Of a stretch of 64,000 bases of DNA, positions 52,228 to 62,272 are shown one piece after another; the first letter of the stretch is position 1; every line of letters starts with the position of its first letter. Source of the DNA: Pontibacter anaerobius (lineage in GTDB: Bacteria > Bacteroidota > Bacteroidia > Cytophagales > Hymenobacteraceae); NCBI RefSeq assembly GCF_026241195.1, contig NZ_JAPFQO010000008.1:248001-312000 (forward strand), read 5' to 3'. The notes under the pieces are model-generated. The model was not told the DNA's origin and made no database searches. It saw only the letters and a list, made by a program, of their open reading frames with translations. The position numbers were made by a program, and so were the translations under genes.

Positions 52228-53082
52228 CTATACTTTTATCCTCGGCACTGACTCCTCCTCCAGCCTCACCAGATCCTCTAATAAAGAAAGTGTGATATCA
52301 CCTGGCTTGCCGGTTCCAATCACCTGCTCATCCACCTGCACGATGGGCAGGATACGCTTGGTAGTGCTGGTCAGGAACACCTCCTTTGCCTGGTAAACAT
52401 TTTCTAATGTTACAGTGCCTTCCACAGCTTTATACTTTTTGCCGGCCAGCGCCAGCACGTTCTTTCGGGTTACGCCCAGCAGCACGTTTTCCGCAGGCGT
52501 TACCAACGCATCATCCTCCCTCACAATAAACAGGTTACACCTCGGGAACTCCGACACCACGCCCTGCTGCTGGTACAGCACATCGCTGGCGCCACGGTTC
52601 TTTATCTCCTCTATCAGCCGGATGCCCATGGTGTAGTTGATGGTCTTGGCCCGGGGCACCTCCCGCACATATTCGTGTGTGATGATCTTGATGCCTTTCG
52701 CCAGCATTTCAGGGCCGGGTAGCATAAGCGGCTGCTGCAGTATAACCAGGCTCGGCTCGGCCGGGTCGTAGCCGTTTTCGGAGTACCCTCCCGTCAGGAT
52801 CATTTTCATGCCTGCCATGGGTATGCCGTTTTTGCTGATCAACTCCCGGATAACTGACCGGAGTTCTTCATCAGGTATGGGTACCTGCATTCGCATCGCC
52901 TGGGCTGAGGCGTGGAAACGCTCGAGGTAATCGTCCAAGAAAACCGGCCTTCCGTTGGATATTCTGAAGTAGTCGAAAACTCCATAACCGCGTTGTATAG
53001 AAAGGTCGCTGATGTGCAGTGTGGCCTGCTCCAGTGGCAGCACTTGCCCGCGCACATAGGCATAGTTAACGTTTGATTGCAT
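52228..53082 (-). CDS. Class IV PLP aminotransferase (D-Ala or branched-chain type)
   Basis: PLP-dependent transaminase of 284 residues in fold class IV. The opening SDLSIQRGYGVFDYFRI, the Schiff-base Lys146 in RAKTINYTMG and the late EFPRCNLFIV (phosphate/aminotransferase motif) are present. The K-T-I-N-Y context resembles D-amino-acid and branched-chain aminotransferases and aminodeoxychorismate lyase; sequence alone does not separate them. Its coding start overlaps the end of the DmpA-type peptidase gene by 17 bases, so they are co-translated in a D-amino-acid or peptide context. Confidence 0.85.
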   Translation of the reverse strand: MQSNVNYAYVRGQVLPLEQATLHISDLSIQRGYGVFDYFRISNGRPVFLDDYLERFHASAQAMRMQVPIPDEELRSVIRELISKNGIPMAGMKMILTGGYSENGYDPAEPSLVILQQPLMLPGPEMLAKGIKIITHEYVREVPRAKTINYTMGIRLIEEIKNRGASDVLYQQQGVVSEFPRCNLFIVREDDALVTPAENVLLGVTRKNVLALAGKKYKAVEGTVTLENVYQAKEVFLTSTTKRILPIVQVDEQVIGTGKPGDITLSLLEDLVRLEEESVPRIKV

Positions 53083-54202
53083 TATGTTTCTTTAACAGCT
53101 TAAGCACCTTATCAATCGGCAGCGCCTCCACCGTTCTGCCGTCTTTGCCCGTCATAGTTTCTGCCATAAAAAGCGAGTTGATGATAGCCTCTTCCGTAGC
53201 CTCGATCACCGCCATGAACATCGGCGACATTTCATCGTTCCGAAGTGTGGATGCCGCATGTGTTTTAGCATCTGAGGTGTAGGGTATACGCAACTCCGGA
53301 TTCGTGGAAAAGGCAATTACGTAATCGCCGCTCCCGTTTGAGGCAATGCCACCCGTTTTGGCAAGGCCCATCATGGCACGCTTGGCCATGCGCTCCAGGT
53401 TGCGGGCATCCACGGGCGCATCGGTTGCCACTACGATCATACAGGAACCATCTGCGCTGTCCTTGATCTGCTGGTGCATGTAATACTGCCCCAACTCCTT
53501 CCCCACCGGCACACCGTTTACCTGCAGCACGCCGCCGAAGTTTGTCTGTACCAGCACTCCCACCGTGTAGCCTCCTGCCTTCTCCGGCAGCTTTCTGGAG
53601 GAGGAACCGATGCCACCCTTCCACCCGAAACACACGGTTCCGGTGCCAGCCCCCACGTTACCCTCCTGCACAGCACCGGACTTTGCCTCTTGTACAGCCT
53701 GCAGCACATGCTCCTCCGATACATGCCTGCCCCGAATATCGTTCAGGTAACCGTCGTTCGTCTCTCCCACTACCGCATTCACCGACTGCACCTGCTCGTT
53801 GCCAGGTTGCTGCAAAGTATACCCTACCACCGCATTCATAGCCGTGCCAACGCTCAGGGTATTTGTAAGTATGATAGAAGTCTCAAGGTTGCCCAGCTCC
53901 TGCACCTGCGTGCTGCCGGTCAGTTTCCCAAAGCCGTTGCCCACGTACACGGCGGTGGGAACCTTTTGCTGAAACACATTGCCATTATGCGGAAGTATAG
54001 CTGTTACGCCGGTGCGGATGGCATCAGCTTGTATTAAGGTAGTATGGCCAACTCGAACACCATCCACATCGGTAATGGCATTATACTTTCCTGTTGGGAG
54101 TACGCCAATTTTAATGCCTTGTTCCCTGGCGCGTTTGTGCGCCTGGGCTTCAACATCTATGCTCATACTCAAAATTAGTAACAGGAGGAATAGAATTCTC
54201 AT
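53066..54202 (-). CDS. P1-family (DmpA-like) aminopeptidase, exported
   Basis: Exported peptidase of 378 residues in the DmpA/P1 (S58) family, which self-cleaves into two chains and trims N-terminal residues. The signal peptide ends VEAQA. The family opening GVLPTGKYNAITDVDGVRVGH is present. The autoprocessing site is at GIGSSS, giving Gly199-Ser200 as the predicted cut, and Ser200 would be the nucleophile. DmpA enzymes can act on D-Ala and beta-alanyl substrates. It precedes the class IV aminotransferase with a 17-base overlap. Confidence 0.88.
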   Translation of the reverse strand: MRILFLLLLILSMSIDVEAQAHKRAREQGIKIGVLPTGKYNAITDVDGVRVGHTTLIQADAIRTGVTAILPHNGNVFQQKVPTAVYVGNGFGKLTGSTQVQELGNLETSIILTNTLSVGTAMNAVVGYTLQQPGNEQVQSVNAVVGETNDGYLNDIRGRHVSEEHVLQAVQEAKSGAVQEGNVGAGTGTVCFGWKGGIGSSSRKLPEKAGGYTVGVLVQTNFGGVLQVNGVPVGKELGQYYMHQQIKDSADGSCMIVVATDAPVDARNLERMAKRAMMGLAKTGGIASNGSGDYVIAFSTNPELRIPYTSDAKTHAASTLRNDEMSPMFMAVIEATEEAIINSLFMAETMTGKDGRTVEALPIDKVLKLLKKHNAIKR

Positions 54203-54344
54203 CGCAAGCTGTTTATGCTTGAAGTAAATATAGGAAAAAGGAAGAGTAGTATGTAAAATTTATGCTTAAACCAGCTGAACATAAAAAAATCTATACAACA
54301 TGATGCTGCACCGCTTTCCTATATAGAAGATCTATATTTCAAGA

Positions 54345-57300
54345 CTACTTTTTAAGCAGCATTTTAACGTTCTCAGTTACATCTCCACTCTCTAATCTCA
54401 ACATATACATCCCTGTAGTAAGTTTAGCTCCATGTACCTCTACAGTTTGAGTTGCTCCGGCATTTGTCCTTCCCTGTTTCAAGATCTCCACCAATGCTCC
54501 CTTAGAGTCAAATAAACTTACCTTATACTCTCCATCTACCGGAAGCACAAATTGAACAGTAGCTTTGCCCGAAAACGGATTAGGATAAACACTTAGCATT
54601 CTCTCCCCTCCCGCTGCATCCACTGCCAATAGTTTGGAAGACGTGCTTACATAGCCTGGAGTAACAGTAAACTTTTCTTTTACCGTTATAGAGCCAGCAG
54701 TGGTATTAACAGAAACATTTACTCCTTTAGGTAGCTTACCCTTTATCTGTGGCACAACAGCTCTAATTTCTGTATCAGTGTTTGACCTAATTTCGGCCGC
54801 AGACGGACCGAACGTCACTTTAGTAGCACCGCTAAGCCCCCAGCCACTAATTATTACCACCGTTCCCTCTGGACCAGATTTTGGATTAAAAGCGCTGATA
54901 ATTGGTGCCGTAGGGTTAGAGTCGCTAACTGTGACGTTCACCAACGCAGAGTTTGTGAAGGCACCAGAGTTGTCTGTGGCCCGAGCCGTTAAGCTGTAGT
55001 TTCCGGCTGTTACGTTGCTCCAAGCATAGCTCCACCCATCGGTACCGTCCGTATCCAAGCCCAACCTATTAGAGTCTTGAAAGAACTCTACCATACTCAC
55101 TGTGCCGTCAGGGTCAGAAGCTGAAACTACAATATTTATGTTTGCTGGTGACGTGAGAGTAGTGTTGTTGGAAGGCGAAGTGATAGTCACAGAAGGCGCT
55201 TGGTTTGATGGCGATGCGACTGTAAAGTTAATTATATCTGAATTTGTAAAGGCGCCTTTATCATCAGTTGCCCTTGCCATCAAAGAGTATACGCCTACCG
55301 CCACGTTGTTCCATGTAAAACTGTAAGGGCTGGTTAAGTCTTCACCTAACTTAGTGGAACCATGAAAGAATTCTACTTTTGCAACGTTGCCATCTATGTC
55401 AGAGGCAGAGGCTAGAACGGTTATGTTGGCAGGTCCCATAAAAGTGGCATTATACTCCGGAGAGGTAATTGACACTGATGGAGCTTGATTGGCAGGATTA
55501 GTTGAAGTATAGGGAGTAAGGCGAATACCGGGGATTGGGCGCTCCTGCCCTCCGTCTGGTAAAGTCCAACCAACAGCTAAATGATCAGTATAATTTTCCT
55601 CTTTGTGAAGCGATTCAATATAATACTTTTGCCCAGCCTGAAGCGGAATAGCTATTGATTTTTGTGTAGTATACTTTTCCCACTCTCTGCTGTTGGTGAC
55701 TCCGTTCACATAAGCTATTCGTTTGCGGTTCACTGGGTTTTCATCCGAACTTAGCCACAACTCACTATTGTCATCACTCGCTATCCAAAAAATATAGTTA
55801 CCACTGACCGGAGGATGGATAAAAGCCCTTATCCTTGTGCCATAGTTATCAGCTACATTTGTAGGTTCCTCAAAAGAAGTGAGCTCAGATGTCATACTAG
55901 GTGGGGTATTTACAGGTATAGACTCTACGGTAGCGCCACTTATATTGCCCCAGTACTCTCTTACTATCGGCATAGCAGAAACACCACAATCAGGATTCAA
56001 GATAACTTCTTTTGCTGTGGCTGCCCCACTATCATCAGTTACTGTTAATTTAATAGTATAATAGTACGGCTCAGCTCCACATCCTAAAGGTGAGATTGTT
56101 GTTGTTGTTTGAGGGGCAGTATCAATAGGCTCAGGATGTTCATGGTCATTATGATGAAGGATGGTCTGCCACTGGTAAGATAACTGGTCGCTTGTATGCT
56201 CTTGATCTAATACCGTTGCCATTAATTCATATGTAACTTTGCCACTGTTAATAGGATAAAGTGTGTTTTTAGCAGGGCTAGTTATCTCTACTTGTGGTGG
56301 AGTATTATTTACAAAAACCTTTAGAGTAGTTTGCCCTGTACTTCCGGGAGGGTCTTTTACTGTAAGAGTAACAGTATAGGTAACAGGATCAGTCGTGCTC
56401 GTCGTAAAAGTATGTTCCGGGTTTACCTGTGTACTTGTGTTGCCATCCCCAAAGTCCCACAGGTAAGATAAGCTTTGCCCATCTGGATCGTAAGAGTCAT
56501 TCCCGCTGAACTGTACTGTCAAGGGGCTTGAGCCAAATAATTTATCAGATTTGGCTACGGCTACAGGAGTTCTGTTTCTGTACGTTACTCTCCTGATCTC
56601 AGAGGGATAGCTAACATAGTATATACCACCTTCAACAGGGTGAGTTGCCATGCCTACTACTACTGCACCACTATTGATAAAATTACTAACTGATACAGGT
56701 TTATCGTTTGAGTCGGTTTTAATGCTTCTAATCCAGCCTCCTGCATAATCTCCAAAAAAGAATGTATTCCTAAACTCTGGAGGAAAATCGTTTCTTGTGT
56801 AGAACACACCAGCGACAGAAGCGTTTCCTCCGAATTGAGGACCTGAAACAGGTGAACCTGCCGCTCCTATATTAGTTTCTGTAGCTAAATCTCCTTCAAA
56901 TGTAGCTGCTCTTGATGGACCTATGGTGTTGAATACCCAGTCGTGCATCCAATCTATAACAGGCCGACTGTGTAGAAAAGTTTTTACAGACGATGGTATA
57001 GCCTGTCCTGTGTTGCAAGGGTTACTGAATGTTGCTGTGCCACTGGCTGTTTCTTGTTTGATTAAATCTTGAAAGTAAAAATATTGTTGAGTACAACCAT
57101 TTGTACCAAACATAGGATTTGGAGCGTGATAGTTAAATGTTTTTAAGTTAGCATAGCCTATTAAATTTCCATTGCGATCGTACTGCGAAAGACCCTCGAA
57201 AATTGGCCACCCAAAATTCATACCTGGTTTGGTAACGATATTTAGGTCCTCCCAAGAATAGAACCCTACATCTCCTACATAGAGGACTCCAGGTCTTCCG

Positions 57301-58307
57301 TCTGATGGATTAACACTACCTGATCCTGGTTTAATTGACATACGAAAAGGATTACGTAATCCTAAAGCCCAGACTTTAGAACGAACTGATCCTGGATTAG
57401 AAGACTCATAATAAGGATTACTAGGGATACCTTCTCCTGTCTCTGGGTTGATACGTAATATTTTTCCGTTGTAGCTTTCAAGTAATTGCGAACGAAAAGC
57501 TCCAACGTTCTCTTCGCTGGTTATTATACCATCTAGCAGTGCTTGGGCATAGTAGGTATCGCTTGAGCTGCCTGCATCATGTCCGTCATAGCTAGCACCG
57601 TCTCCTGTTGAGACAAGTAGAGTACCATCAATACCAAACACCAAAGAGCCCACGCCATGGCTTTCATGCAAAGATGGGATTCCTGAACTTTTAGTAGCAC
57701 CTAAGAGCACTTTTCGGCTATTAGGATCTACATTGTAACCATTGGTAGCGCTTGTAGCGGTGTAACGGGTGACTCTGCCTATTGTAGCACTAAAGTATTC
57801 ATTTTTTGACGAACTATACTCACTGCTACCATAGTACATCAAATGATGGCGATCTACTGTATATAGCAGATAGAAGTAACCATTAACATCGAATTGTGGG
57901 TGCAGGACAAAACCAAGCAAGCCAAAGTCCCGCCATGCGCCTACTTCTTCACTTATATCTATTAATATTTGCTTCTGGTTATTTTTTACTACCCACACTT
58001 TACCCCCTTTTTCCCAAACAAACATTTGCGTACCATCTTTATTAAAGGCTAACCCCACTGCATCTTGCCATTGTGAAGATACCAGTTCGTTTGAAAAGCC
58101 AGAGGGCGGGGTTTGTGCTAACAGAAGCTGCCAAGAGTTAGCACCTACTCCGATTAGCAAGACTAAAGATGCCTTAATAAATAATCTACTTATTAAAGAC
58201 CACAATGTATTAACTGGAGTAATTGCGAACTGTACTTTTGCAACTTTAGGAAATGAACTTCGGACTAATTGTCCCTGCTTTTTTTTAAGCCAGTATCTCT
58301 TTCTCAT
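54345..58307 (-). CDS. Secreted PQQ-sugar-dehydrogenase-like protein with PKD, PA14, Ig, IPT domains and T9SS tail
   Basis: Very large exported protein of 1320 residues. A long basic N-terminus with a hydrophobic stretch (about 43-65, ending LLLAQ) is the signal peptide. Then come a soluble-glucose-dehydrogenase-like beta-propeller (about 70-580), a PKD domain (about 590-680; SYDPDGQSLSYLWDFGDGN) and an Ig-like region. A PA14-like region (about 795-930; WIASDDNSELWLSSDE), two tandem Ig-like domains (each starting NQAPSV-x-I-TSP, about 945-1135), an IPT/TIG domain (PKSGPEGTVVIISGWGLS) and a type IX secretion C-terminal domain (about 1240-1320; SVYPNPFSGKATVQF, VKMLLKK) complete it. It should be exported by T9SS, probably to oxidise sugars or bind carbohydrate. 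DNA here is visibly AT-richer than upstream. Confidence 0.85.
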   Translation of the reverse strand: MRKRYWLKKKQGQLVRSSFPKVAKVQFAITPVNTLWSLISRLFIKASLVLLIGVGANSWQLLLAQTPPSGFSNELVSSQWQDAVGLAFNKDGTQMFVWEKGGKVWVVKNNQKQILIDISEEVGAWRDFGLLGFVLHPQFDVNGYFYLLYTVDRHHLMYYGSSEYSSSKNEYFSATIGRVTRYTATSATNGYNVDPNSRKVLLGATKSSGIPSLHESHGVGSLVFGIDGTLLVSTGDGASYDGHDAGSSSDTYYAQALLDGIITSEENVGAFRSQLLESYNGKILRINPETGEGIPSNPYYESSNPGSVRSKVWALGLRNPFRMSIKPGSGSVNPSDGRPGVLYVGDVGFYSWEDLNIVTKPGMNFGWPIFEGLSQYDRNGNLIGYANLKTFNYHAPNPMFGTNGCTQQYFYFQDLIKQETASGTATFSNPCNTGQAIPSSVKTFLHSRPVIDWMHDWVFNTIGPSRAATFEGDLATETNIGAAGSPVSGPQFGGNASVAGVFYTRNDFPPEFRNTFFFGDYAGGWIRSIKTDSNDKPVSVSNFINSGAVVVGMATHPVEGGIYYVSYPSEIRRVTYRNRTPVAVAKSDKLFGSSPLTVQFSGNDSYDPDGQSLSYLWDFGDGNTSTQVNPEHTFTTSTTDPVTYTVTLTVKDPPGSTGQTTLKVFVNNTPPQVEITSPAKNTLYPINSGKVTYELMATVLDQEHTSDQLSYQWQTILHHNDHEHPEPIDTAPQTTTTISPLGCGAEPYYYTIKLTVTDDSGAATAKEVILNPDCGVSAMPIVREYWGNISGATVESIPVNTPPSMTSELTSFEEPTNVADNYGTRIRAFIHPPVSGNYIFWIASDDNSELWLSSDENPVNRKRIAYVNGVTNSREWEKYTTQKSIAIPLQAGQKYYIESLHKEENYTDHLAVGWTLPDGGQERPIPGIRLTPYTSTNPANQAPSVSITSPEYNATFMGPANITVLASASDIDGNVAKVEFFHGSTKLGEDLTSPYSFTWNNVAVGVYSLMARATDDKGAFTNSDIINFTVASPSNQAPSVTITSPSNNTTLTSPANINIVVSASDPDGTVSMVEFFQDSNRLGLDTDGTDGWSYAWSNVTAGNYSLTARATDNSGAFTNSALVNVTVSDSNPTAPIISAFNPKSGPEGTVVIISGWGLSGATKVTFGPSAAEIRSNTDTEIRAVVPQIKGKLPKGVNVSVNTTAGSITVKEKFTVTPGYVSTSSKLLAVDAAGGERMLSVYPNPFSGKATVQFVLPVDGEYKVSLFDSKGALVEILKQGRTNAGATQTVEVHGAKLTTGMYMLRLESGDVTENVKMLLKK

Positions 58308-59134
58308 AGCTAGATTAATAAAAGGTTAGAAAACAGTTTGAAAGGGCAAACCTGCTTAACAGGCAACAGAGGGATATATGCTAACAAGGAAGTGAGTTTC
58401 GGAGACTAATTTTTATCGCAGCATAAAACTTTTAGATAGATTTAACAATGATGTATTATACTTATATAACAAAAAATAGTATGCATAATACTAAATTAAA
58501 TAAGTGAGCGTTAAAAATAAATTATTAAATGTTGTATAGCAGCCTCTTTAACATTCTAGAATAACACTATAAATAAACTTATAATTTATATCATGTTTAG
58601 ATTAAAAAGATACTTGTTATTTGTTATTCTTCAGCTTCAGTAAACAACAAAATCCCTACGATTGCATAACACAAGATACATTTGGCAGATTATAACTATA
58701 TATACTTATAGTATTTTTATTTTAGCGCAACAATTTATCATCTTTCTAAAATAAATTTGTAGCTTATTATCTAACCTCGAATTATAGGTTAAAATTGATA
58801 AGTAATTAGTCTCTCTGCGTAAAACACCTTCACTCAAGGTCTGCTTCATGTAATTAGATTTTCCATCGCTTGAAAACCAAGCTCAAACAGTAATATTTTT
58901 ATAAAATATTACAATCTTAGTTTACAACTTTAAACATCTACTGTGGCTGGCACTAAGTTCACTGTTTTATTCACACCATTTGCAATTTTTAAATAGAACT
59001 TATATAACTCTACTAGAAAGAGCTCGTATTAGATTTTAACAATTTAATAGAAAATTAATATAAATTACAAAGCAATCAATTAGATATATGATAACTCACA
59101 TAAACTTATTACAATAAAACTTTATATATTCACT
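58308..59134. other. AT-rich intergenic region
   Basis: Strongly AT-rich stretch of 827 bases between the secreted dehydrogenase and the polysaccharide export gene. There is no reading frame with coding character, no RNA gene and no clear terminator. It probably holds divergent promoters and marks the edge of the lower-GC polysaccharide locus. Confidence 0.45.
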
Positions 59135-59935
59135 ATGATTTCTACACCCTTGAGAAAGCATATAATGTACATTCTTATAACTTTATGTATATTAACCTTT
59201 ACATCCTGTACAAATACTAAGGATGCAATTTATTTCAGTCAAATAGGAAACGTAGAATATTCAGAATTTCAAGCAGAAGACTTAGAACCTGTAATACAAA
59301 AAAATGACCTTCTAAGTATTAGTGTTAGCAGCATTAATCCAGAAGCTACTAAGATTTTTAACATCCACAATTTAGCTTTGAATAACTCCTACAGTACCGC
59401 AAATTCTACAGGTACAGCTGCGGGTTATTTGGTAGATCAGGAGGGCTTTATACTGTTTCCCTATTTAGGCAAATTCAAAGCAGCCGGTCTAACAAAGAAG
59501 TCCCTAAGAGAGGCAATCACTAGTGAATTGGTTGACAGACGCCTCTTAATAGAGCCAATAGTTGATGTAAGATACATCAACTACAAAGTATCTATTCTAG
59601 GGGAAGTGGCAAAACCTTCTGTAATCACTGTGCCTAATGAAAAAATAACCCTACTGGAAGCTTTAGGCTTAGCAGGAGATCTTACGATTTATGCTAATCG
59701 TAGCAACATACTACTTATAAGAGAAGAAGAGGGGAAAAAGAAGCTTACTCGGATTGATTTAACAACAGATGAACTATTTGCGTCCCCTTACTACTACTTA
59801 AAGTCTAATGACATTATTTATGTCGAACCGAATAAAGCCAAAATCCAGAGCACTAACTCAACAAGACAATGGTTGCCAGTGATTCTAAGTGGTTTATCGG
59901 TAGCAGTTATAGCCGTTGACCGTTTTATAAGATAG
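59135..59935 (+). CDS. wza: Polysaccharide export outer-membrane lipoprotein, Wza-like
   Basis: Outer-membrane export channel lipoprotein of 266 residues. The signal peptide ends LTFTSC (lipobox, Cys25). The Poly_export domain (about 55-135; LEPVIQKNDLLSISVSSINP) is followed by a SLBB-like region (about 140-215; VDVRYINYKVSILGEV, VTVPNEKITLLEALGLAG) and a C-terminal hydrophobic segment (VILSGLSVAVIAVDRFI). It pairs with the Wzc-type kinase 18 bases downstream to move a capsule or exopolysaccharide across the envelope. Confidence 0.9.
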   Translation: MISTPLRKHIMYILITLCILTFTSCTNTKDAIYFSQIGNVEYSEFQAEDLEPVIQKNDLLSISVSSINPEATKIFNIHNLALNNSYSTANSTGTAAGYLVDQEGFILFPYLGKFKAAGLTKKSLREAITSELVDRRLLIEPIVDVRYINYKVSILGEVAKPSVITVPNEKITLLEALGLAGDLTIYANRSNILLIREEEGKKKLTRIDLTTDELFASPYYYLKSNDIIYVEPNKAKIQSTNSTRQWLPVILSGLSVAVIAVDRFIR

Positions 59936-59953
59936 CTTATTAGCAGTTTTTTT

Positions 59954-62272
59954 GTGAATAGTATGTCAAGATCAGAAGAAAATTTATTCACTTCATTAGT
60001 ATTCAAATACTTGCCTTATTGGCCTCTATTTGTTGTATTGATTGTATTGTCAATGACTGGTGTTTGGGCCTACCTTAAGTTTTTTGCTACACCCACATTT
60101 GAAGCTTCAGCTACAATAATAATTAAAGATGAGGAAAAAGGTGTAAACGAGTCAAGAATGACAGAGTCCATCGACGCATTTATATCCAATAATATTGTCG
60201 AAAACGAAATCAAGATTATTCATTCTCGTGCATTAATGAGAGAAGTGGTAAATACAATGAAGCTTTATGCCCAAGTGTATGAAGAAGGAAGATTTAAGCC
60301 AACTCTAGCTTACAATTCATCACCAATAATTATCTCTATTGATTCACCATCAAAACTAGTGGAGTATGAGAAGGTTTACTTCACGTATGACGAATCAAGC
60401 AATGAAGTTACGATAAGAGACAGGAGGTACCCAATCAATAAATGGGTAGATACTCCTTTTGGCAACTTAAAATTTAAAATAAACGATAAAAAGAACCGTC
60501 TTGCTAAGCACCCACTGTTTTTCTCCTTAATAGAAACAAAAAAAGTAACTGATGCACTACTAGCTTCGCTGTCAATAGAAGCAGAAAGCAAAGTATCTAC
60601 AGTTGTTAACCTAAAGCTTTTAGACCCAGTGCCTGAAAGAGGTGAGGATATTTTAAACACGTTGATTCAAACATATAACCAGCTTGCTGTTACAGAAAGA
60701 AATAAGTTAGCTGCTAACACGCTTGAATTTGTAGAAAATCGAATTAAGCTTGTTGAGAAAGAACTAGAGAATTTAGAGACTAAAGTTGTACAATTTAAAT
60801 CTGTAAAAGGGGCTATCGATTTAAGCGAACAGGGAAAGCTCTTCTTGAAGAACGTTGGAGAAAATGATCGAAAGATAGCCGAGGTTAATACTCAATTAGC
60901 AATCCTAGATAAGGTAGAGAAGTATGTTATTGCCAAAGATAATACTTCAGGCATTGTTCCATCAACTTTAGGTATAAGTGATCCCGTTTTGTCGCAGCTG
61001 TTGCAGAAACTATATGATTCAGAAATTGAATATCAAAAACTGAGAAGAACAACTGCAGAAAACAACCCTATTCTTCTGTCTTTAACGGAAGAAATAGAAA
61101 AAGTACGACCTAGTATTTTAGAGAATATAAGAAATCAGAGGGCAAATTTACAAGCGAGTCGTACAAATCTAGCTGCAACTAACAGCCAATATAACACAGC
61201 TCTACAGGCTATACCGCAAAAGGAGAGAGAGCTATTGGAAATAAGTCGCCAACAGGCGATAAAGAACAATGCCTATAGTTTTCTTTTACAGAAAAGGGAA
61301 GAAACAGTTCTCTCTTACGCACCAACTGCAGGTGATAGTAGAATAATAGATGCAGCCGAAGCTTCTTTATGGCCTGTAAGTCCTAAGCCTCTGTATTTCT
61401 ACATTGCCGGTGCGTTTTTAGCATGTGGTTTAGGGTTAGCCTTCATTACCTTCAAAGAAATATTTAGTGGTAAACTATTATTTAGATCCCAGATAGAAGT
61501 CTATACCAACGCACCTATAGTGGCAGAACTGGCAATTGCGAAGCAAACAGCAAGAGATAAATTTGAGGAGCCTACAGAGGCTTCGGTTGTGGAGCAGTTC
61601 CGACAATTGAGAGTCACAATGGGTCTATATGGTCGCTCATTTATAAAGAAAAAAATAGTAATTACGTCCAGTATTCCAGGTGAGGGTAAAAGTTTTATTA
61701 GTTCAAATTTGGCGTACAGTTTAGCCTCATCAGGGAAAGAAGTAGTACTACTTGATTTTGATATGAGAAACCCTAAGTCAACTCAGCTTTTTAGCCTTCA
61801 TGTTGAGAAGGGTTTAATTGAATACATGAAGGGTGAGGCAGAGCCGCGAGACATAGTCAAGATAACTAAATTGAAGAACCTATCCATCATTCCAGCAGGC
61901 ATAGATATTGGGGATCATACGGAACTGCTTCTGAACGGAAAGTTAGAGCCATTATTTTCTTATCTAGATAAAGTTTATGATTATATCATTATAGACACTC
62001 CACCAGTTGATTTAGTTTCTGACGCTTATTTGCTCTCAGACTACTGTGATATAACATTACTTGTAATGAGACATGCGCACACGCCAAAAACAATAATCCA
62101 GAGACTAGCCCAGTCTGAAAAAATAAAAACACTTAATAATGTTGCTATTGTATTCAATGGGGTCAAACCAAGAGGCTTCATAAAGGGCCAGTACGGCTAC
62201 GGTTACGGGTATGGTTTTGAAAGTAAGTACAGTAACAAGTATTACAGAAGCAAGGCTGTTACGAAATATTAG
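59954..62272 (+). CDS. wzc: Polysaccharide copolymerase / tyrosine autokinase, Wzc-like
   Basis: Inner-membrane protein of 772 residues controlling polysaccharide chain length. The Wzz-like N-terminus has one membrane segment (about 25-45) and a second near 472-495 around long periplasmic coiled coils. The cytosolic BY-kinase domain has Walker A SIPGEGKSFISS (Lys579), Walker A' VVLLDFDMRNP and Walker B DYIIIDTPPVD. The C-terminal tail (last 30 residues) has eight Tyr in a Gly-Tyr cluster (GQYGYGYGYGF and KYYRSK), the autophosphorylation region. It is read just after the export protein. Confidence 0.93.
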   Translation: MNSMSRSEENLFTSLVFKYLPYWPLFVVLIVLSMTGVWAYLKFFATPTFEASATIIIKDEEKGVNESRMTESIDAFISNNIVENEIKIIHSRALMREVVNTMKLYAQVYEEGRFKPTLAYNSSPIIISIDSPSKLVEYEKVYFTYDESSNEVTIRDRRYPINKWVDTPFGNLKFKINDKKNRLAKHPLFFSLIETKKVTDALLASLSIEAESKVSTVVNLKLLDPVPERGEDILNTLIQTYNQLAVTERNKLAANTLEFVENRIKLVEKELENLETKVVQFKSVKGAIDLSEQGKLFLKNVGENDRKIAEVNTQLAILDKVEKYVIAKDNTSGIVPSTLGISDPVLSQLLQKLYDSEIEYQKLRRTTAENNPILLSLTEEIEKVRPSILENIRNQRANLQASRTNLAATNSQYNTALQAIPQKERELLEISRQQAIKNNAYSFLLQKREETVLSYAPTAGDSRIIDAAEASLWPVSPKPLYFYIAGAFLACGLGLAFITFKEIFSGKLLFRSQIEVYTNAPIVAELAIAKQTARDKFEEPTEASVVEQFRQLRVTMGLYGRSFIKKKIVITSSIPGEGKSFISSNLAYSLASSGKEVVLLDFDMRNPKSTQLFSLHVEKGLIEYMKGEAEPRDIVKITKLKNLSIIPAGIDIGDHTELLLNGKLEPLFSYLDKVYDYIIIDTPPVDLVSDAYLLSDYCDITLLVMRHAHTPKTIIQRLAQSEKIKTLNNVAIVFNGVKPRGFIKGQYGYGYGYGFESKYSNKYYRSKAVTKY

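Noticed and set aside
58308-59134. Possible small RNA or gene in the long AT-rich spacer
   Set aside because: No frame, tRNA-like cloverleaf or terminator hairpin could be supported by reading.
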